From: [Clostridium] aerotolerans DSM 5434
GTDB lineage: Bacteria > Bacillota > Clostridia > Lachnospirales > Lachnospiraceae
DNA: 64,000 bases
Reading direction: 5' to 3'
Assembly: GCF_000687555.1 (NCBI RefSeq)
Contig: NZ_JHWJ01000002.1
Coordinates: forward strand, 310,001 to 374,000
Shown: piece after piece, positions 7,931-19,151 of the stretch
How the letters are laid out: each line of letters opens with the position of its first letter
Position numbering within the stretch: position 1 is the stretch's first letter
Notes under the pieces: model-generated
What the model was told of the DNA's origin: nothing
Database searches by the model: none
Seen by the model: the letters and a program-made list of their open reading frames with translations, nothing else
Translations under genes and position numbers: made by a program

Positions 7931-9432
7931 ACTGAATGTTCTCCTCCTACTGCATATGACATGATCGTTTCCTGGGAAATTTCTGTTTCCTGCTGATCCA
8001 GGATTCCCGCCAGGCAGCCTTCCCTCATAATTGCAATCCGGCTGGAGTTATTGATGATCTCAGGTAACTCTGAAGATATCATGATAATGGAAACTCCTTC
8101 TTCTGCCAGTGTGTGCATCAGCTTATAGATCTCAGCCTTTGCCCCAACGTCAATGCCCCTGGTCGGCTCATCAAGAATTAACACCTTTGGCTTTGCTGCC
8201 AGCCATTTTGATATAACGATTTTCTGCTGGTTTCCACCGGAAAGCTCTCCTGCTGTCTGTTCGGTAGAAGCCATTTTAATGGAAAGCTTCTGTTTAAACT
8301 CGTCGACGATTTCTGACTCTTTCCTTTTGTCCACCCGCAGGCTCTTTATGAATTCAGAGAGTACCTGAAAGGTCAAGTTGGTTCCTATGCTGTGTCCTAA
8401 AAACAGTCCCTGCTCTTTCCGTTCTTCCGGCACTAAAGCGATACCGGCATTAATGGCATCTCTTGGCTTTGTAATGGAAAGTTTCTTTCCTTCCAGCCAC
8501 ACCTCACCGGACACGATGGAATCAATGCCAAAGAGAGCAAGAGCAAGCTCGGTTCTTCCCGCTCCGACCAGACCGGAAAATCCAAGGATTTCTCCTTTTT
8601 TCAAGGTGAAGCTAATGTTGGATACCTTTTGAGTCGTCAGGTTTTTCACTTCCATGATAACATCGCCACCGACTACCCGCTTATTTCCATAGATGTTGTT
8701 AAATTCACGGCCAACCATCATGCTGATTAATTCGTTTTCTGTAGTTTCCTCTGTATTCCTGGTGCCGATAAATTTACCATCCCGTAAGACCGTAACGGAA
8801 TCACAGACTTTAAAGGTTTCCTCCATACGATGGGATATATAGATCATGGCTACCCCGGCCTTTTTCAGACGTTCAATCTGTGCAAATAAGTTCTCTGTCT
8901 CGCTGTGAGATAAGGAAGCCGTAGGCTCGTCAAGAATCAAAATCTTTGCCCCTTCATTCACTGCCCTTGCAATTTCAATCATCTGCTGCTGTGCCACGGA
9001 TAATCCACGGATCAGCATACCGGCATCCAGCATAAGTCCCAGTTCGTCAAGGGCCTTTTGTGCTTCCTGCTTCATCTTCCGGTAGTCCACCATCTTTAGA
9101 TGGTTCTTTGGCTCCCGCCCCAGAAAGATATTCTCTGCTATGGTCATCTCCGGCACATTGGTAATTTCCTGGTGAATGAAGCTGACTCCGTATTTTCTGG
9201 CATCATCTACATTCCGTATGGCTGCCTCCTGGCCTTCCATAAAAATAGTACCTGAATCTGAGCTGAAAATCCCCCCAAGAATCTTCATGAGAGTTGATTT
9301 TCCCGCTCCATTTTCTCCCATCAGGGCCCGGACTTCTCCGGGCCTTATGGAAATACTCACTCCGTCAAGTACAACATTGCGGCCAAACGCCTTGGTAATA
9401 TCTTTCATTTCAAAAACATATTCCACTGACAT
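7924..9432 (-). CDS. ABC sugar transporter ATP-binding protein (RbsA-like)
   Basis: About 502 residues with two ABC cassettes in tandem, the RbsA/MglA layout. First cassette: Walker A GENGAGKST, signature LSVAQQQMIEIARA, Walker B ILILDEPTASL. Second cassette: degenerate Walker A-like GLVGAGRTEL, signature LSGGNQQKIVISKWLA, Walker B VLILDEPTRGID. The degenerate second P-loop is normal for this family. I place the start at the ATG at 9432, which has ACAGGAG seven bases upstream, instead of the in-frame ATG at 9453, which has no SD. It energises the permease encoded next. Confidence 0.94.
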   Translation of the reverse strand: MSVEYVFEMKDITKAFGRNVVLDGVSISIRPGEVRALMGENGAGKSTLMKILGGIFSSDSGTIFMEGQEAAIRNVDDARKYGVSFIHQEITNVPEMTIAENIFLGREPKNHLKMVDYRKMKQEAQKALDELGLMLDAGMLIRGLSVAQQQMIEIARAVNEGAKILILDEPTASLSHSETENLFAQIERLKKAGVAMIYISHRMEETFKVCDSVTVLRDGKFIGTRNTEETTENELISMMVGREFNNIYGNKRVVGGDVIMEVKNLTTQKVSNISFTLKKGEILGFSGLVGAGRTELALALFGIDSIVSGEVWLEGKKLSITKPRDAINAGIALVPEERKEQGLFLGHSIGTNLTFQVLSEFIKSLRVDKRKESEIVDEFKQKLSIKMASTEQTAGELSGGNQQKIVISKWLAAKPKVLILDEPTRGIDVGAKAEIYKLMHTLAEEGVSIIMISSELPEIINNSSRIAIMREGCLAGILDQQETEISQETIMSYAVGGEHSVC

Positions 9433-9481
9433 GTTTTCACTCCTGTTCTGCATTCTTGCCTCAAGTCACACACCTTACGGA

Positions 9482-10495
9482 TTATTTGTCTACATTATCC
9501 TTTGTGATAATAGACATTGGTACAACTACCTTCTCCTCAATGGTCTTTCCGGTAAGCAGACTGTAAGCAGTTTCAATACAGGTGGTTCCGATTCCTGCCG
9601 GATCCTGAGCAGCGGAAGCAACCATCTCGCCGGAGCGGATAAAGCCCTTTCCTTCATCAGAGCCGTCGATGGAAACTACCTTGGTGTTTTCTAATCTTCC
9701 AGCTTCCTTAAGGGCTGCAATGGCTCCTCTGGCAGTGGGATCGTTGATGGTGAATACACCGTCAATCTCTGGATTCGCATTGATGAAATCTACCATGATT
9801 GGCTGGGAATAGTCAGACTTTGGCTTCTCCACGTCTTTTGTCTGAATAATCTGAATGTCAGGATATTTCTTTAATTCTTCTTCAAAACCGATCTGACGGT
9901 CATAGCATACTTCTGTAATACTGTAAGTAATCTCAACTACCTTGCCTTTTCCACCCAAGGCTTCTGCCAGTGCCTGAGCACAAAGCTTTCCAGCAGCTTT
10001 GTTGTCAGATACTACGGTACACTGAACCAGTTCAGGATTCTTTACAGCAGTATTAAATGCGATGACTGGAATTCCAGCTTCCTTACATGCCTCTAAGGTT
10101 GCTCTTACGCCTTCGGAGTTGATGGCTGAGATACAGATAACATCACACCCCTGATTGATCATATCTGCAACATCATTCATCTGTTTGTTCTGATCTCCGG
10201 CAGCGTCCTGAATAATTAATTCATCATTAGGACCTGTTAAAGCTTTCTGCATGGCTTCTTTAATCTGAATAAAAAATACGTTTGTAAGATCTGGAGCGGA
10301 AACACCGATTTTGATTCCTTTTCCATCTTTTGATTCCCCTGATTTTCCTGTCTCTACCCCAGCTTTCGTAGTCGCTGCTGCTGCCGTTGTCTCAGCTGCA
10401 CCTGATGATGGTTTTGTTTCGTTCCCCTCAGTTCCGCAAGCTGATAAAGAAAATGCCATAAGAACAGATAAAGCGATTGCTGCAATTTTTCTCAT
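9482..10495 (-). CDS. ABC sugar-binding lipoprotein (RbsB-like)
   Basis: Family 2 periplasmic-binding-like protein with a lipoprotein signal (MRKIAAIALSVLMAFSLSACG, Cys at about residue 21) and a Thr/Ala/Ser-rich linker before the mature fold. Mature motifs: IKIGVSAPDLTNVFF, DQNKQMNDVADMINQGCDVI, GIPVIAFNT, GVFTINDPTARGA and VVSIDGSDEG, typical of ribose/allose/xylose binders. The ATG at 10495 has GAGGTGG at ideal distance; the upstream ATG at 10543 lacks an SD. It is first in the eight-gene operon, which explains its position next to the operators. The ligand is not determined. Confidence 0.93.
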   Translation of the reverse strand: MRKIAAIALSVLMAFSLSACGTEGNETKPSSGAAETTAAAATTKAGVETGKSGESKDGKGIKIGVSAPDLTNVFFIQIKEAMQKALTGPNDELIIQDAAGDQNKQMNDVADMINQGCDVICISAINSEGVRATLEACKEAGIPVIAFNTAVKNPELVQCTVVSDNKAAGKLCAQALAEALGGKGKVVEITYSITEVCYDRQIGFEEELKKYPDIQIIQTKDVEKPKSDYSQPIMVDFINANPEIDGVFTINDPTARGAIAALKEAGRLENTKVVSIDGSDEGKGFIRSGEMVASAAQDPAGIGTTCIETAYSLLTGKTIEEKVVVPMSIITKDNVDK

Positions 10496-10521
10496 AATAA
10501 TCCACCTCTCAACATTTGTAA

Positions 10522-10552
10522 TCACATGGTATATTTTTTTCATATACCGTGT
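10522..10552 (-). other. Hairpin in the rbsB-like 5' leader
   Basis: ACATGGTATAT (10522-10532 region) pairs with ATATACCGTGT with one G-U, loop of about seven T/A bases. It lies just upstream of the SD of the binding-protein gene. It may stabilise the leader or affect translation; nothing further can be said. Confidence 0.4.
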
Positions 10553-10588
10553 ATTTATCCCCTAATTTTTGTCTCTGATGCCAAGTTC

Positions 10589-10649
10589 ATTGTATGATAT
10601 CATTCTGAATACGTTCCCGGGTATGTATTATTGTATGCTGTCATACAAT
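10589..10649. promoter_or_regulatory. GntR/FadR-type operators upstream of the pentose-type operon
   Basis: Two related sites: ATTGTATGATATCAT (10589-10603) and the perfect inverted repeat ATTGTATG-CTGT-CATACAAT (10630-10649). A similar half, GTCATACAAT, is at 11605-11614 just before the GntR gene, and another (ATCATACAATT) is at 10810. Short palindromes with TTGTATG arms are typical of FadR-subfamily regulators. Inferred: the GntR protein at 10864-11559 represses this operon and itself. Confidence 0.65.
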
Positions 10650-10740
10650 CTTAGCATCCTCATGATACATCTTTACTCAAAAAATGTCAATGATAAATTT
10701 AAAAATATGCAAATTACACAATATACTCATATACTCTCAC

Positions 10741-10783
10741 ATAAAAAGGACCTGAAAGCCTTTATCACCGGCTTCCGGTCCTT
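10741..10783 (-). terminator. Terminator after the GntR gene
   Basis: AAGGACC...GCC pairs with GGC...GGTCCTT (10746-10760 with 10770-10783), and the minus-strand product ends in TTTTTAT. It separates the regulator transcript from the transport operon downstream. Confidence 0.75.
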
Positions 10784-10863
10784 ATAAATTTCTATCATAT
10801 TCTCTTAACATCATACAATTTTTCCTGGGTCAAAGATTCTGATAAACCAGTGATTCTATCCTG

Positions 10864-11559
10864 CTATCGTTTTATAATTACATCCATATCAATATTGATC
10901 AGGGAGATATGGCGCTTGGCATACAGCTCCGCCACTTCCTCATCTCTTGCCTTTATGGCATCAACGATATCCTGATGAGCTTTTATGGCATTGGCTGCAT
11001 TTGGAGGAACCTGAAATGTCTTTAATCGGAAATCTCTGATGCATTCATCGATTTTTTTACTGATGAAAATCAGCATCTTATTTCGGCTGCATTCCACAAT
11101 GTGCTTATGAAACCGCTCATCATACTTTGCCATTCCGGCAAAATCCTCTTCCTCTACTGCCCGGATAAAACGCTGATGAATCCGCTCCAGCTGCTCTAAC
11201 TCGGAATCCGAAGCACGCCTTGCCACCAGTCTGGCACACAAAGGCTCCACGGCACTTCTCACTTCTATATAATCCTTTAATTCCACTTCATTTTTCAGAA
11301 ACCACTCTGCCAGCTCTTCCTGTCCAAGTTCTTTTTTACTTACCAGAAATGCTCCACGGCCCGGTTTTATTTCGACCAGTCCCCTGGCTTCCAGAATACG
11401 GAATGCTTCCCTGACAGTACCCCTGCCCACGGAAAGCTTTTCGCACCATTCTTTTTCTGTAGGTAATTTTTGTCCCACCTCTGTTTCCTCAGATGCAACG
11501 TAATCTTTCATACTGTTTACTACCTGCTGCACGATCGGGACCCTGGAAAACTCTGCCAT
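10864..11559 (-). CDS. GntR family transcriptional regulator, FadR/FCD subfamily
   Basis: 231 residues: N-terminal winged helix (KLPTEKEWCEKLSVGRGTVREAFRILEARGLVEIKPGRGAF split across residues about 28-70) and an all-helical C-terminal FCD effector domain. The FCD metal ligands are visible as Asp/His positions in YDERFHKHIVECS and AHQDIVDAI. FCD regulators usually sense sugar acids or small organic acids through a bound metal. GAGGGGG is six bases before the ATG. It lies immediately upstream of the importer operon in the same orientation, with matching operator sites before both. Confidence 0.92.
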   Translation of the reverse strand: MAEFSRVPIVQQVVNSMKDYVASEETEVGQKLPTEKEWCEKLSVGRGTVREAFRILEARGLVEIKPGRGAFLVSKKELGQEELAEWFLKNEVELKDYIEVRSAVEPLCARLVARRASDSELEQLERIHQRFIRAVEEEDFAGMAKYDERFHKHIVECSRNKMLIFISKKIDECIRDFRLKTFQVPPNAANAIKAHQDIVDAIKARDEEVAELYAKRHISLINIDMDVIIKR

Positions 11560-11599
11560 GCTATTGCCCCCTCTTTCTTCCTATCTTTCGTAAAGTTAT

Positions 11600-11615
11600 T
11601 ACGATGTCATACAAT
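11600..11615. promoter_or_regulatory. Putative GntR autoregulatory site
   Basis: GATGTCATACAAT lies about 45 bp before the GntR start codon. It shares GTCATACAAT with the perfect palindrome at 10630-10649. The opposite arm (TTACGATG) is only partly conserved. Confidence 0.5.
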
Positions 11616-11695
11616 TATTGTACCACATTTCCGTAAAACTGCAAACAGAAACGTATTTTATGTTATTTTGCCCTGACTCATCGGACAATTTCGAC

Positions 11696-11769
11696 AAAAA
11701 AAGACAGCCGGTCTGCCCCCCTTTAATCTCCCCTATGGGAATAACTGGAAATAGGCATATCCGGCTGTC
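11696..11769 (-). terminator. Terminator of the beta-glucoside operon
   Basis: GACAGCCGG (11703-11711) pairs with CCGGCTGTC (11761-11769), and the minus-strand transcript then runs into seven T residues. The loop is long (49 nt). It lies 13 bp after the glucosidase stop. Confidence 0.7.
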
Positions 11770-11781
11770 CATATATTATTA

Positions 11782-15170
<3,389 letters not shown>

Positions 15171-15211
15171 TTACCATAGTATCCCCGTTTCCATCATTAT
15201 TAAAAGATAAG

Positions 15212-15230
15212 ATTGAAACATGGTTTCAAT
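15212..15230. promoter_or_regulatory. RpiR/MurR-type operator, perfect palindrome
   Basis: ATTGAAAC-ATG-GTTTCAAT is an exact inverted repeat lying 75 bp before the PTS gene and just past the terminator of rpiR. TGAAA-N5-TTTCA palindromes are typical for RpiR-family regulators. Inferred regulator: the product of 15289-16176. Confidence 0.7.
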
Positions 15231-15238
15231 AATCCAAT

Positions 15239-15268
15239 AAAAAAACCGCTGAAATTGAAACAGCGGTT
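15239..15268 (-). terminator. Terminator of the rpiR-like gene
   Basis: AACCGCTG (15244-15251) pairs with CAGCGGTT (15261-15268), followed on the minus strand by seven T residues. It sits between the regulator and the PTS operon promoter. Confidence 0.85.
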
Positions 15269-15288
15269 CAAAAATTCTATATTTTGTT

Positions 15289-16176
15289 TTATTCTTCCTC
15301 CTCAGGAAGCTCCTTTAAGCTCCAGTAATCCACAGCAGTTCTTAAGGATTCATGACATACCATTTCAAGAGAAGATTTCACGTGCTCTTCATAAGTCTGC
15401 GAAAGAAACAGGGAGAAAAATATATCAAGAACATAAGTGGTGGCAGTAAAAGAGGTCACCACTTTAAGACTTAAAAGAGAATCTCTGGACGGAATCTCAA
15501 CAATCTCATCACACCATTTTCTTATTTCATCGTTATGACGTCCTACAATCCCAACCACATAAGACCCGGTCACCTCTTTTAGATATCTGGCAACACCGAT
15601 CATATCCAGATTGGCACCGGTAAAGGTAATGACAAAGGAAACTGACTTTTTCTTCTTCCGGGCCATCAGATAATGTGCATTGATACTTTCATAAGCCGTA
15701 CATTCCATACCCAGGGTCGAAAACTTAAAGGCGGCTGACTGGGCAAGAATATAGCTGATTCCGCTTCCGTAGATATCAAGGCGCTCCGTCTGGCGAATCC
15801 TGTTTGCAATCCGAAGCATCACATTCTTATCCATACAAAGCTTTGTATCTGTAATGGCCTTGTCGTAAAGCTTTGGAAGCGTGGTTATGATATCGCTGTA
15901 GCTGCTCTTTTCTGTAATCGGCTCTTTGCTTAAGAGCTGATTCACCCTGATGTTTTCTACCATTTCAGAAACAAGCTTAAGCTTTAATTCCTGATATCCT
16001 TCCATCCCAAGCTTTTTACAAAGCCTTGCCACAGTAGCCTTGCTGGTAAAGGAGGCCTTTGCAAGCTCCTCTGCCGACATCTTCTGAATTAGCTCCACGT
16101 GATCAAGGATATACCTTGCCGCGGCCTTTTCTTGATGGGTAAAAGACTCCATCCTGGACAGATTCTCTAAAATCAT
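15289..16176 (-). CDS. RpiR/MurR family transcriptional regulator
   Basis: 295 residues: N-terminal HTH_6 domain (FTHQEKAAARYILDH, then SAEELAKASFTSKATVARLCKKLG) and a C-terminal SIS domain that binds phosphosugars (DIYGSGISYILAQSAAFKF, SVSFVITFTGANLDMIGVARY, VVGIVGRHNDEI). It lies upstream of a PTS beta-glucoside operon in the same direction, and the palindrome at 15212-15230 lies between them. Control of the PTS operon in response to a phospho-beta-glucoside is inferred. Acidic Glu-rich C-terminus (ELPEEEE). Confidence 0.92.
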   Translation of the reverse strand: MILENLSRMESFTHQEKAAARYILDHVELIQKMSAEELAKASFTSKATVARLCKKLGMEGYQELKLKLVSEMVENIRVNQLLSKEPITEKSSYSDIITTLPKLYDKAITDTKLCMDKNVMLRIANRIRQTERLDIYGSGISYILAQSAAFKFSTLGMECTAYESINAHYLMARKKKKSVSFVITFTGANLDMIGVARYLKEVTGSYVVGIVGRHNDEIRKWCDEIVEIPSRDSLLSLKVVTSFTATTYVLDIFFSLFLSQTYEEHVKSSLEMVCHESLRTAVDYWSLKELPEEEE

Positions 16177-16200
16177 ATTGTTCTCCTTATCCTCTAAGAA

Positions 16201-16248
16201 AGAAAAAAGGTGCAGGCAAAGGCATTCCCCGCCTTACACTGCACCTTT
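16201..16248 (-). terminator. Terminator after glyS
   Basis: AAAGGTGCAG (16206-16215) pairs perfectly with CTGCACCTTT (16239-16248); the minus-strand product ends in a T-rich run. It starts 9 bp after the glyS stop. Confidence 0.85.
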
Positions 16249-16256
16249 AAACGTTC

Positions 16257-17645
16257 CTAGAAACGGAATTTATCTTCGAAATAAGCTTTCAGCTCTGCAA
16301 TCGGAACTCTTACCTGATCCATGGTATCGCGGTCACGAACGGTCACTGCGTGATCTTCCTCAGAATCAAAATCATAGGTAATGCAGAACGGAGTACCGAT
16401 TTCATCCTGTCTTCTGTAACGCTTACCAATATTTCCTCTGTCATCAAATTCACAGTTATAGTGCTTGCGCAGCTCGTCAAATACCTTTTCAGCTCCTTCA
16501 TTCAGCTTCTTGGAAAGAGGAAGTACGCCGATCTTAACCGGAGCGATGGCAGGGTGGAAATGAAGAACGGTACGAACATCGCCTTCTGCAATCTCTTCTT
16601 CATCGTAAGCCGCACATAAGAAAGCCAGAGTCACACGGTCTGCACCGAGAGATGGCTCAATGACATAAGGAATATAGCGCTCTTTCTTTTCATCATCAAA
16701 ATAAGTCAGATCCTGGCCGGAGGTATTCTGATGCTGAGTCAGATCGTAATCGGTTCTGTCAGCAATTCCCCATAACTCTCCCCAGCCAAATGGGAATAAG
16801 AACTCGATATCAGAGGTAGCCTTGCTATAGAAGGAAAGCTCTTCCTTATCATGGTCTCTGACACGCATCTCCTCATCCTTGATTCCAAGGTCCTTTAACC
16901 AGGTGATGCAGAATTCTTTCCAGTATGCGAACCACTCTAAATCAGTATCCGGCTCACAGAAGAATTCCAGCTCCATCTGCTCAAACTCTCTGGTACGGAA
17001 GGTGAAGTTTCCTGGTGTGATCTCGTTACGGAAGGATTTTCCGACCTGGCCGATACCAAAAGGAATTTTCTTTCTGGAGGTTCTCTGTACGTTTTTAAAG
17101 TTAACAAAAATACCCTGAGCGGTCTCAGGTCTTAAGTATACCGTATTCTTTGCGTCTTCTGTTACACCCTGGAAGGTCTTGAACATTAAGTTGAACTGAC
17201 GGATATCGGTAAAATCATGTTTGCCGCAGCTTGGACAGCAGATATTCTTCTCATCGATATACTTTTTCATCTCTTCCTGAGACCAGGCATCTACAGATCC
17301 TTCAATGGTTATGCCATTCTCAGCCATGTAATCTTCAATGATCTTATCTGCACGGAAACGCTCCTTGCAGGCTTTGCAGTCCATCAGAGGGTCGGAGAAG
17401 CCGCCCAAATGTCCGGATGCGATCCATGTCTGGGAATTCATCAAAATAGCGCAGTCAACGCCTACGTTATAAGGACTCTCCTGAATAAATTTCAGCCACC
17501 ATGCTTTTTTTACGTTGTTCTTAAGCTCCACACCTAAGTTTCCGTAATCCCATGTATTGGCAAGACCGCCGTAAATCTCCGAACCAGGATATACAAATCC
17601 CCTTGATTTTGCAAGTCCCACAATCTTTTCCATTGTCTTTTCCAT
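16257..17645 (-). CDS. glyS: Glycine-tRNA ligase (homodimeric class II type)
   Basis: 462 residues of the alpha2 GlyRS family. Motifs: [21 protein letters not shown] at the N-terminus, the insert with Cys pairs (CKACKERF and [10 protein letters not shown]) that can bind zinc, class II motif 2 with [21 protein letters not shown], and the anticodon-binding domain ([17 protein letters not shown], then [19 protein letters not shown]). It charges tRNA-Gly. The start at 17645 has GAGG eight bases upstream. It lies 15 bp after a lipoprotein gene in the same direction. No T-box leader is visible in the gap. Confidence 0.96.
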   Translation of the reverse strand: MEKTMEKIVGLAKSRGFVYPGSEIYGGLANTWDYGNLGVELKNNVKKAWWLKFIQESPYNVGVDCAILMNSQTWIASGHLGGFSDPLMDCKACKERFRADKIIEDYMAENGITIEGSVDAWSQEEMKKYIDEKNICCPSCGKHDFTDIRQFNLMFKTFQGVTEDAKNTVYLRPETAQGIFVNFKNVQRTSRKKIPFGIGQVGKSFRNEITPGNFTFRTREFEQMELEFFCEPDTDLEWFAYWKEFCITWLKDLGIKDEEMRVRDHDKEELSFYSKATSDIEFLFPFGWGELWGIADRTDYDLTQHQNTSGQDLTYFDDEKKERYIPYVIEPSLGADRVTLAFLCAAYDEEEIAEGDVRTVLHFHPAIAPVKIGVLPLSKKLNEGAEKVFDELRKHYNCEFDDRGNIGKRYRRQDEIGTPFCITYDFDSEEDHAVTVRDRDTMDQVRVPIAELKAYFEDKFRF

Positions 17646-17659
17646 GATCTTAACCTCTC

Positions 17660-18283
17660 TTATTTAAAAATGATGTAATTTTTGCCCTCTGACGTCTGTA
17701 CTGTATGTTGATCCTTAATGACAACGTTCTTTGATACGAATAACAGCTTGCCCTCTGTCTGTATGGTAACCGGCTTTTTCGTCTCCACCACAACCGCGTG
17801 GCTTTCGCCCTTTAACGCTTTTTTCTCTGCCTTTTTCCCGTCAGAAGCCTTTAAAAACTCCACGCCCTCTGATTCCGCCTGACCGGATACTTCTGAAAAA
17901 TTGGTGACAGAAAGAGAGTCCACCTGGTTATCCTTATCCTCATACTGAGACGCAAAGCTTACCAGATCCTTGCTGGAGCTGTACTGAAACACCATTCTGG
18001 CAATTCCTTTTTCCATGGTGCAGGACTCAAGCTTTACAGCGCCTTCTCCATTGGCCTGATTGTATGACGCGGCCGTCTCTTCCAGAAATGCTTTTAGTTC
18101 ATCCGTATTATAATAATCCTGTTGTACATAGGTTTCTACCGTTGCTGTTTTAAGCTCTCCGGTCCCTGTTACAATAATTCTGCTGCTCTCTGCATTCTGG
18201 GCGTTGGTGCCGGTTCTTCCAAGACAGCCAGTCAGCATTCCCGCAGCAATGAGAGCTGCTAAAACTGCTTTCTTTTTTTTCAT
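17660..18283 (-). CDS. Putative lipoprotein of unknown function
   Basis: About 207 residues. [22 protein letters not shown] is a clear lipoprotein signal with Leu-Thr-Gly-Cys. The mature part has a helical stretch ([20 protein letters not shown]) and a beta-rich C-terminal half with [20 protein letters not shown] do not recognise a named domain. The ATG at 18283 has AGGAGGAAG upstream; extending to 18376 would read through a hairpin region without an SD. It lies between the recO-era group and glyS, probably co-transcribed with glyS. Confidence 0.8.
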   Translation of the reverse strand: MKKKKAVLAALIAAGMLTGCLGRTGTNAQNAESSRIIVTGTGELKTATVETYVQQDYYNTDELKAFLEETAASYNQANGEGAVKLESCTMEKGIARMVFQYSSSKDLVSFASQYEDKDNQVDSLSVTNFSEVSGQAESEGVEFLKASDGKKAEKKALKGESHAVVVETKKPVTIQTEGKLLFVSKNVVIKDQHTVQTSEGKNYIIFK

Positions 18284-18318
18284 CCATCTTCCTCCTGCAT
18301 TGAATCCGCGGTGCTGGA

Positions 18319-18345
18319 GGGGGGAAATCTTAAGGATTTCCCCCC
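18319..18345. repeat. Perfect 11-bp hairpin
   Basis: GGGGGGAAATC, loop TTAAG, GATTTCCCCCC. It is very stable but lacks a T-run on either side, so it is not a textbook terminator. It lies in the leader of the lipoprotein gene, downstream of recO. Confidence 0.6.
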
Positions 18346-18364
18346 TCACGGGCATTCGCCCTAT

Positions 18365-18429
18365 GAATGAGAACACAAATAATTTTTTTTATGTGCAAGC
18401 ACAACAAAAAATTATCCGTATTCTCATTC
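18365..18429. repeat. Long imperfect hairpin downstream of recO
   Basis: Outer arms GAATGAGAA (18365-18373) and TTCTCATTC (18421-18429) are exact. Inside are AT-rich arms (about ATAATTTTTT with AAAAAATTAT) and a TGTGC-AA-GCACA tip. The fold carries T-runs in its own stem and may end the recO transcript. With the hairpin at 18319 it fills the 206-bp gap between recO and the lipoprotein gene. Confidence 0.55.
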
Positions 18430-18489
18430 GCACTTCTCATCGCTTACGTGGATTATACCAAATCATCCCCTTCATTTCAATACTTTGCA

Positions 18490-19137
18490 TTACATCATGG
18501 TATGCAAAATATCCAGGGAGTGGAATTCCCTGTCTATAAAGCGTTTTTTATTCATTTCCACGCATCGGGCGAATTCCTCTAAGACCGGCTCTGTAAGAGT
18601 GAAGGTATAAAGATGTTCCACCGGAGAAGCGATTACATACTCCCAGGCATAGTTGGCGGAATCGCTGACCGGCCGGGGAGGTGCCTCGGTATACTCTCCG
18701 TTTAAGACCATGGTTTTTAATTCAAAGATTCTCTGAACCAGCTCATTTTTTAAGGCAGGCTTTAAAAGGGCCCGCACCGACTGGTACAGGAGCTTTAAGA
18801 GCCCGGTGGAGTCCTCATTTTCCCGGGCATAGTAATCAGCCAGCTCAAGAAAATAAGAACCGTAACAGGTTCCTTCCATATCCTGAGCCAGGTCTTCAAA
18901 ATAATTGGTTATCTCCGCCGAACGCAGGGAATAGGAATCCCTGCCTTCGTACAGCGAAAACTGTCCGAAGGCAAAGGGACGGCTAAGGCCCATCAGCTGA
19001 TTGCCGGGCCTTCTTGCTCCTCTGGCAAATGCAGTGATCTTTCCTCTTTCCCTGGTGAGTATGACAAGGCGTTTATCCATTTCTCCTACGGGGGCTGCTT
19101 TGATTACCATCCCCGTCAGCTTTTCAACTTCCTTCAA
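18490..19137 (-). CDS. recO: DNA repair protein RecO
   Basis: 215 residues. N-terminal OB fold (TGMVIKAAPVGEMDKRLVILTRERGKITAFARGARRP split over residues 9-45; GLSRPFAFGQFSLYEGRDSYSLRSAEI) and an alpha-helical C-terminal part. It mediates RecF-pathway loading of RecA on SSB-coated DNA. It is shorter than the roughly 240-250 residues of many RecO proteins and lacks the CxxC-CxxC zinc finger that many Firmicute RecO carry. The start is a TTG at 19137 with GGTGG and AGGA upstream. It follows era by 14 bp. Confidence 0.92.
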   Translation of the reverse strand: MKEVEKLTGMVIKAAPVGEMDKRLVILTRERGKITAFARGARRPGNQLMGLSRPFAFGQFSLYEGRDSYSLRSAEITNYFEDLAQDMEGTCYGSYFLELADYYARENEDSTGLLKLLYQSVRALLKPALKNELVQRIFELKTMVLNGEYTEAPPRPVSDSANYAWEYVIASPVEHLYTFTLTEPVLEEFARCVEMNKKRFIDREFHSLDILHTMM

Positions 19138-19151
19138 TTCCTGCCACCGTT

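Noticed and set aside
17646-18489. T-box riboswitch for glyS
   Set aside because: The gap before glyS is 15 bp and the hairpins before the lipoprotein gene show no T-box consensus (NNTGGNACC) or specifier structure.
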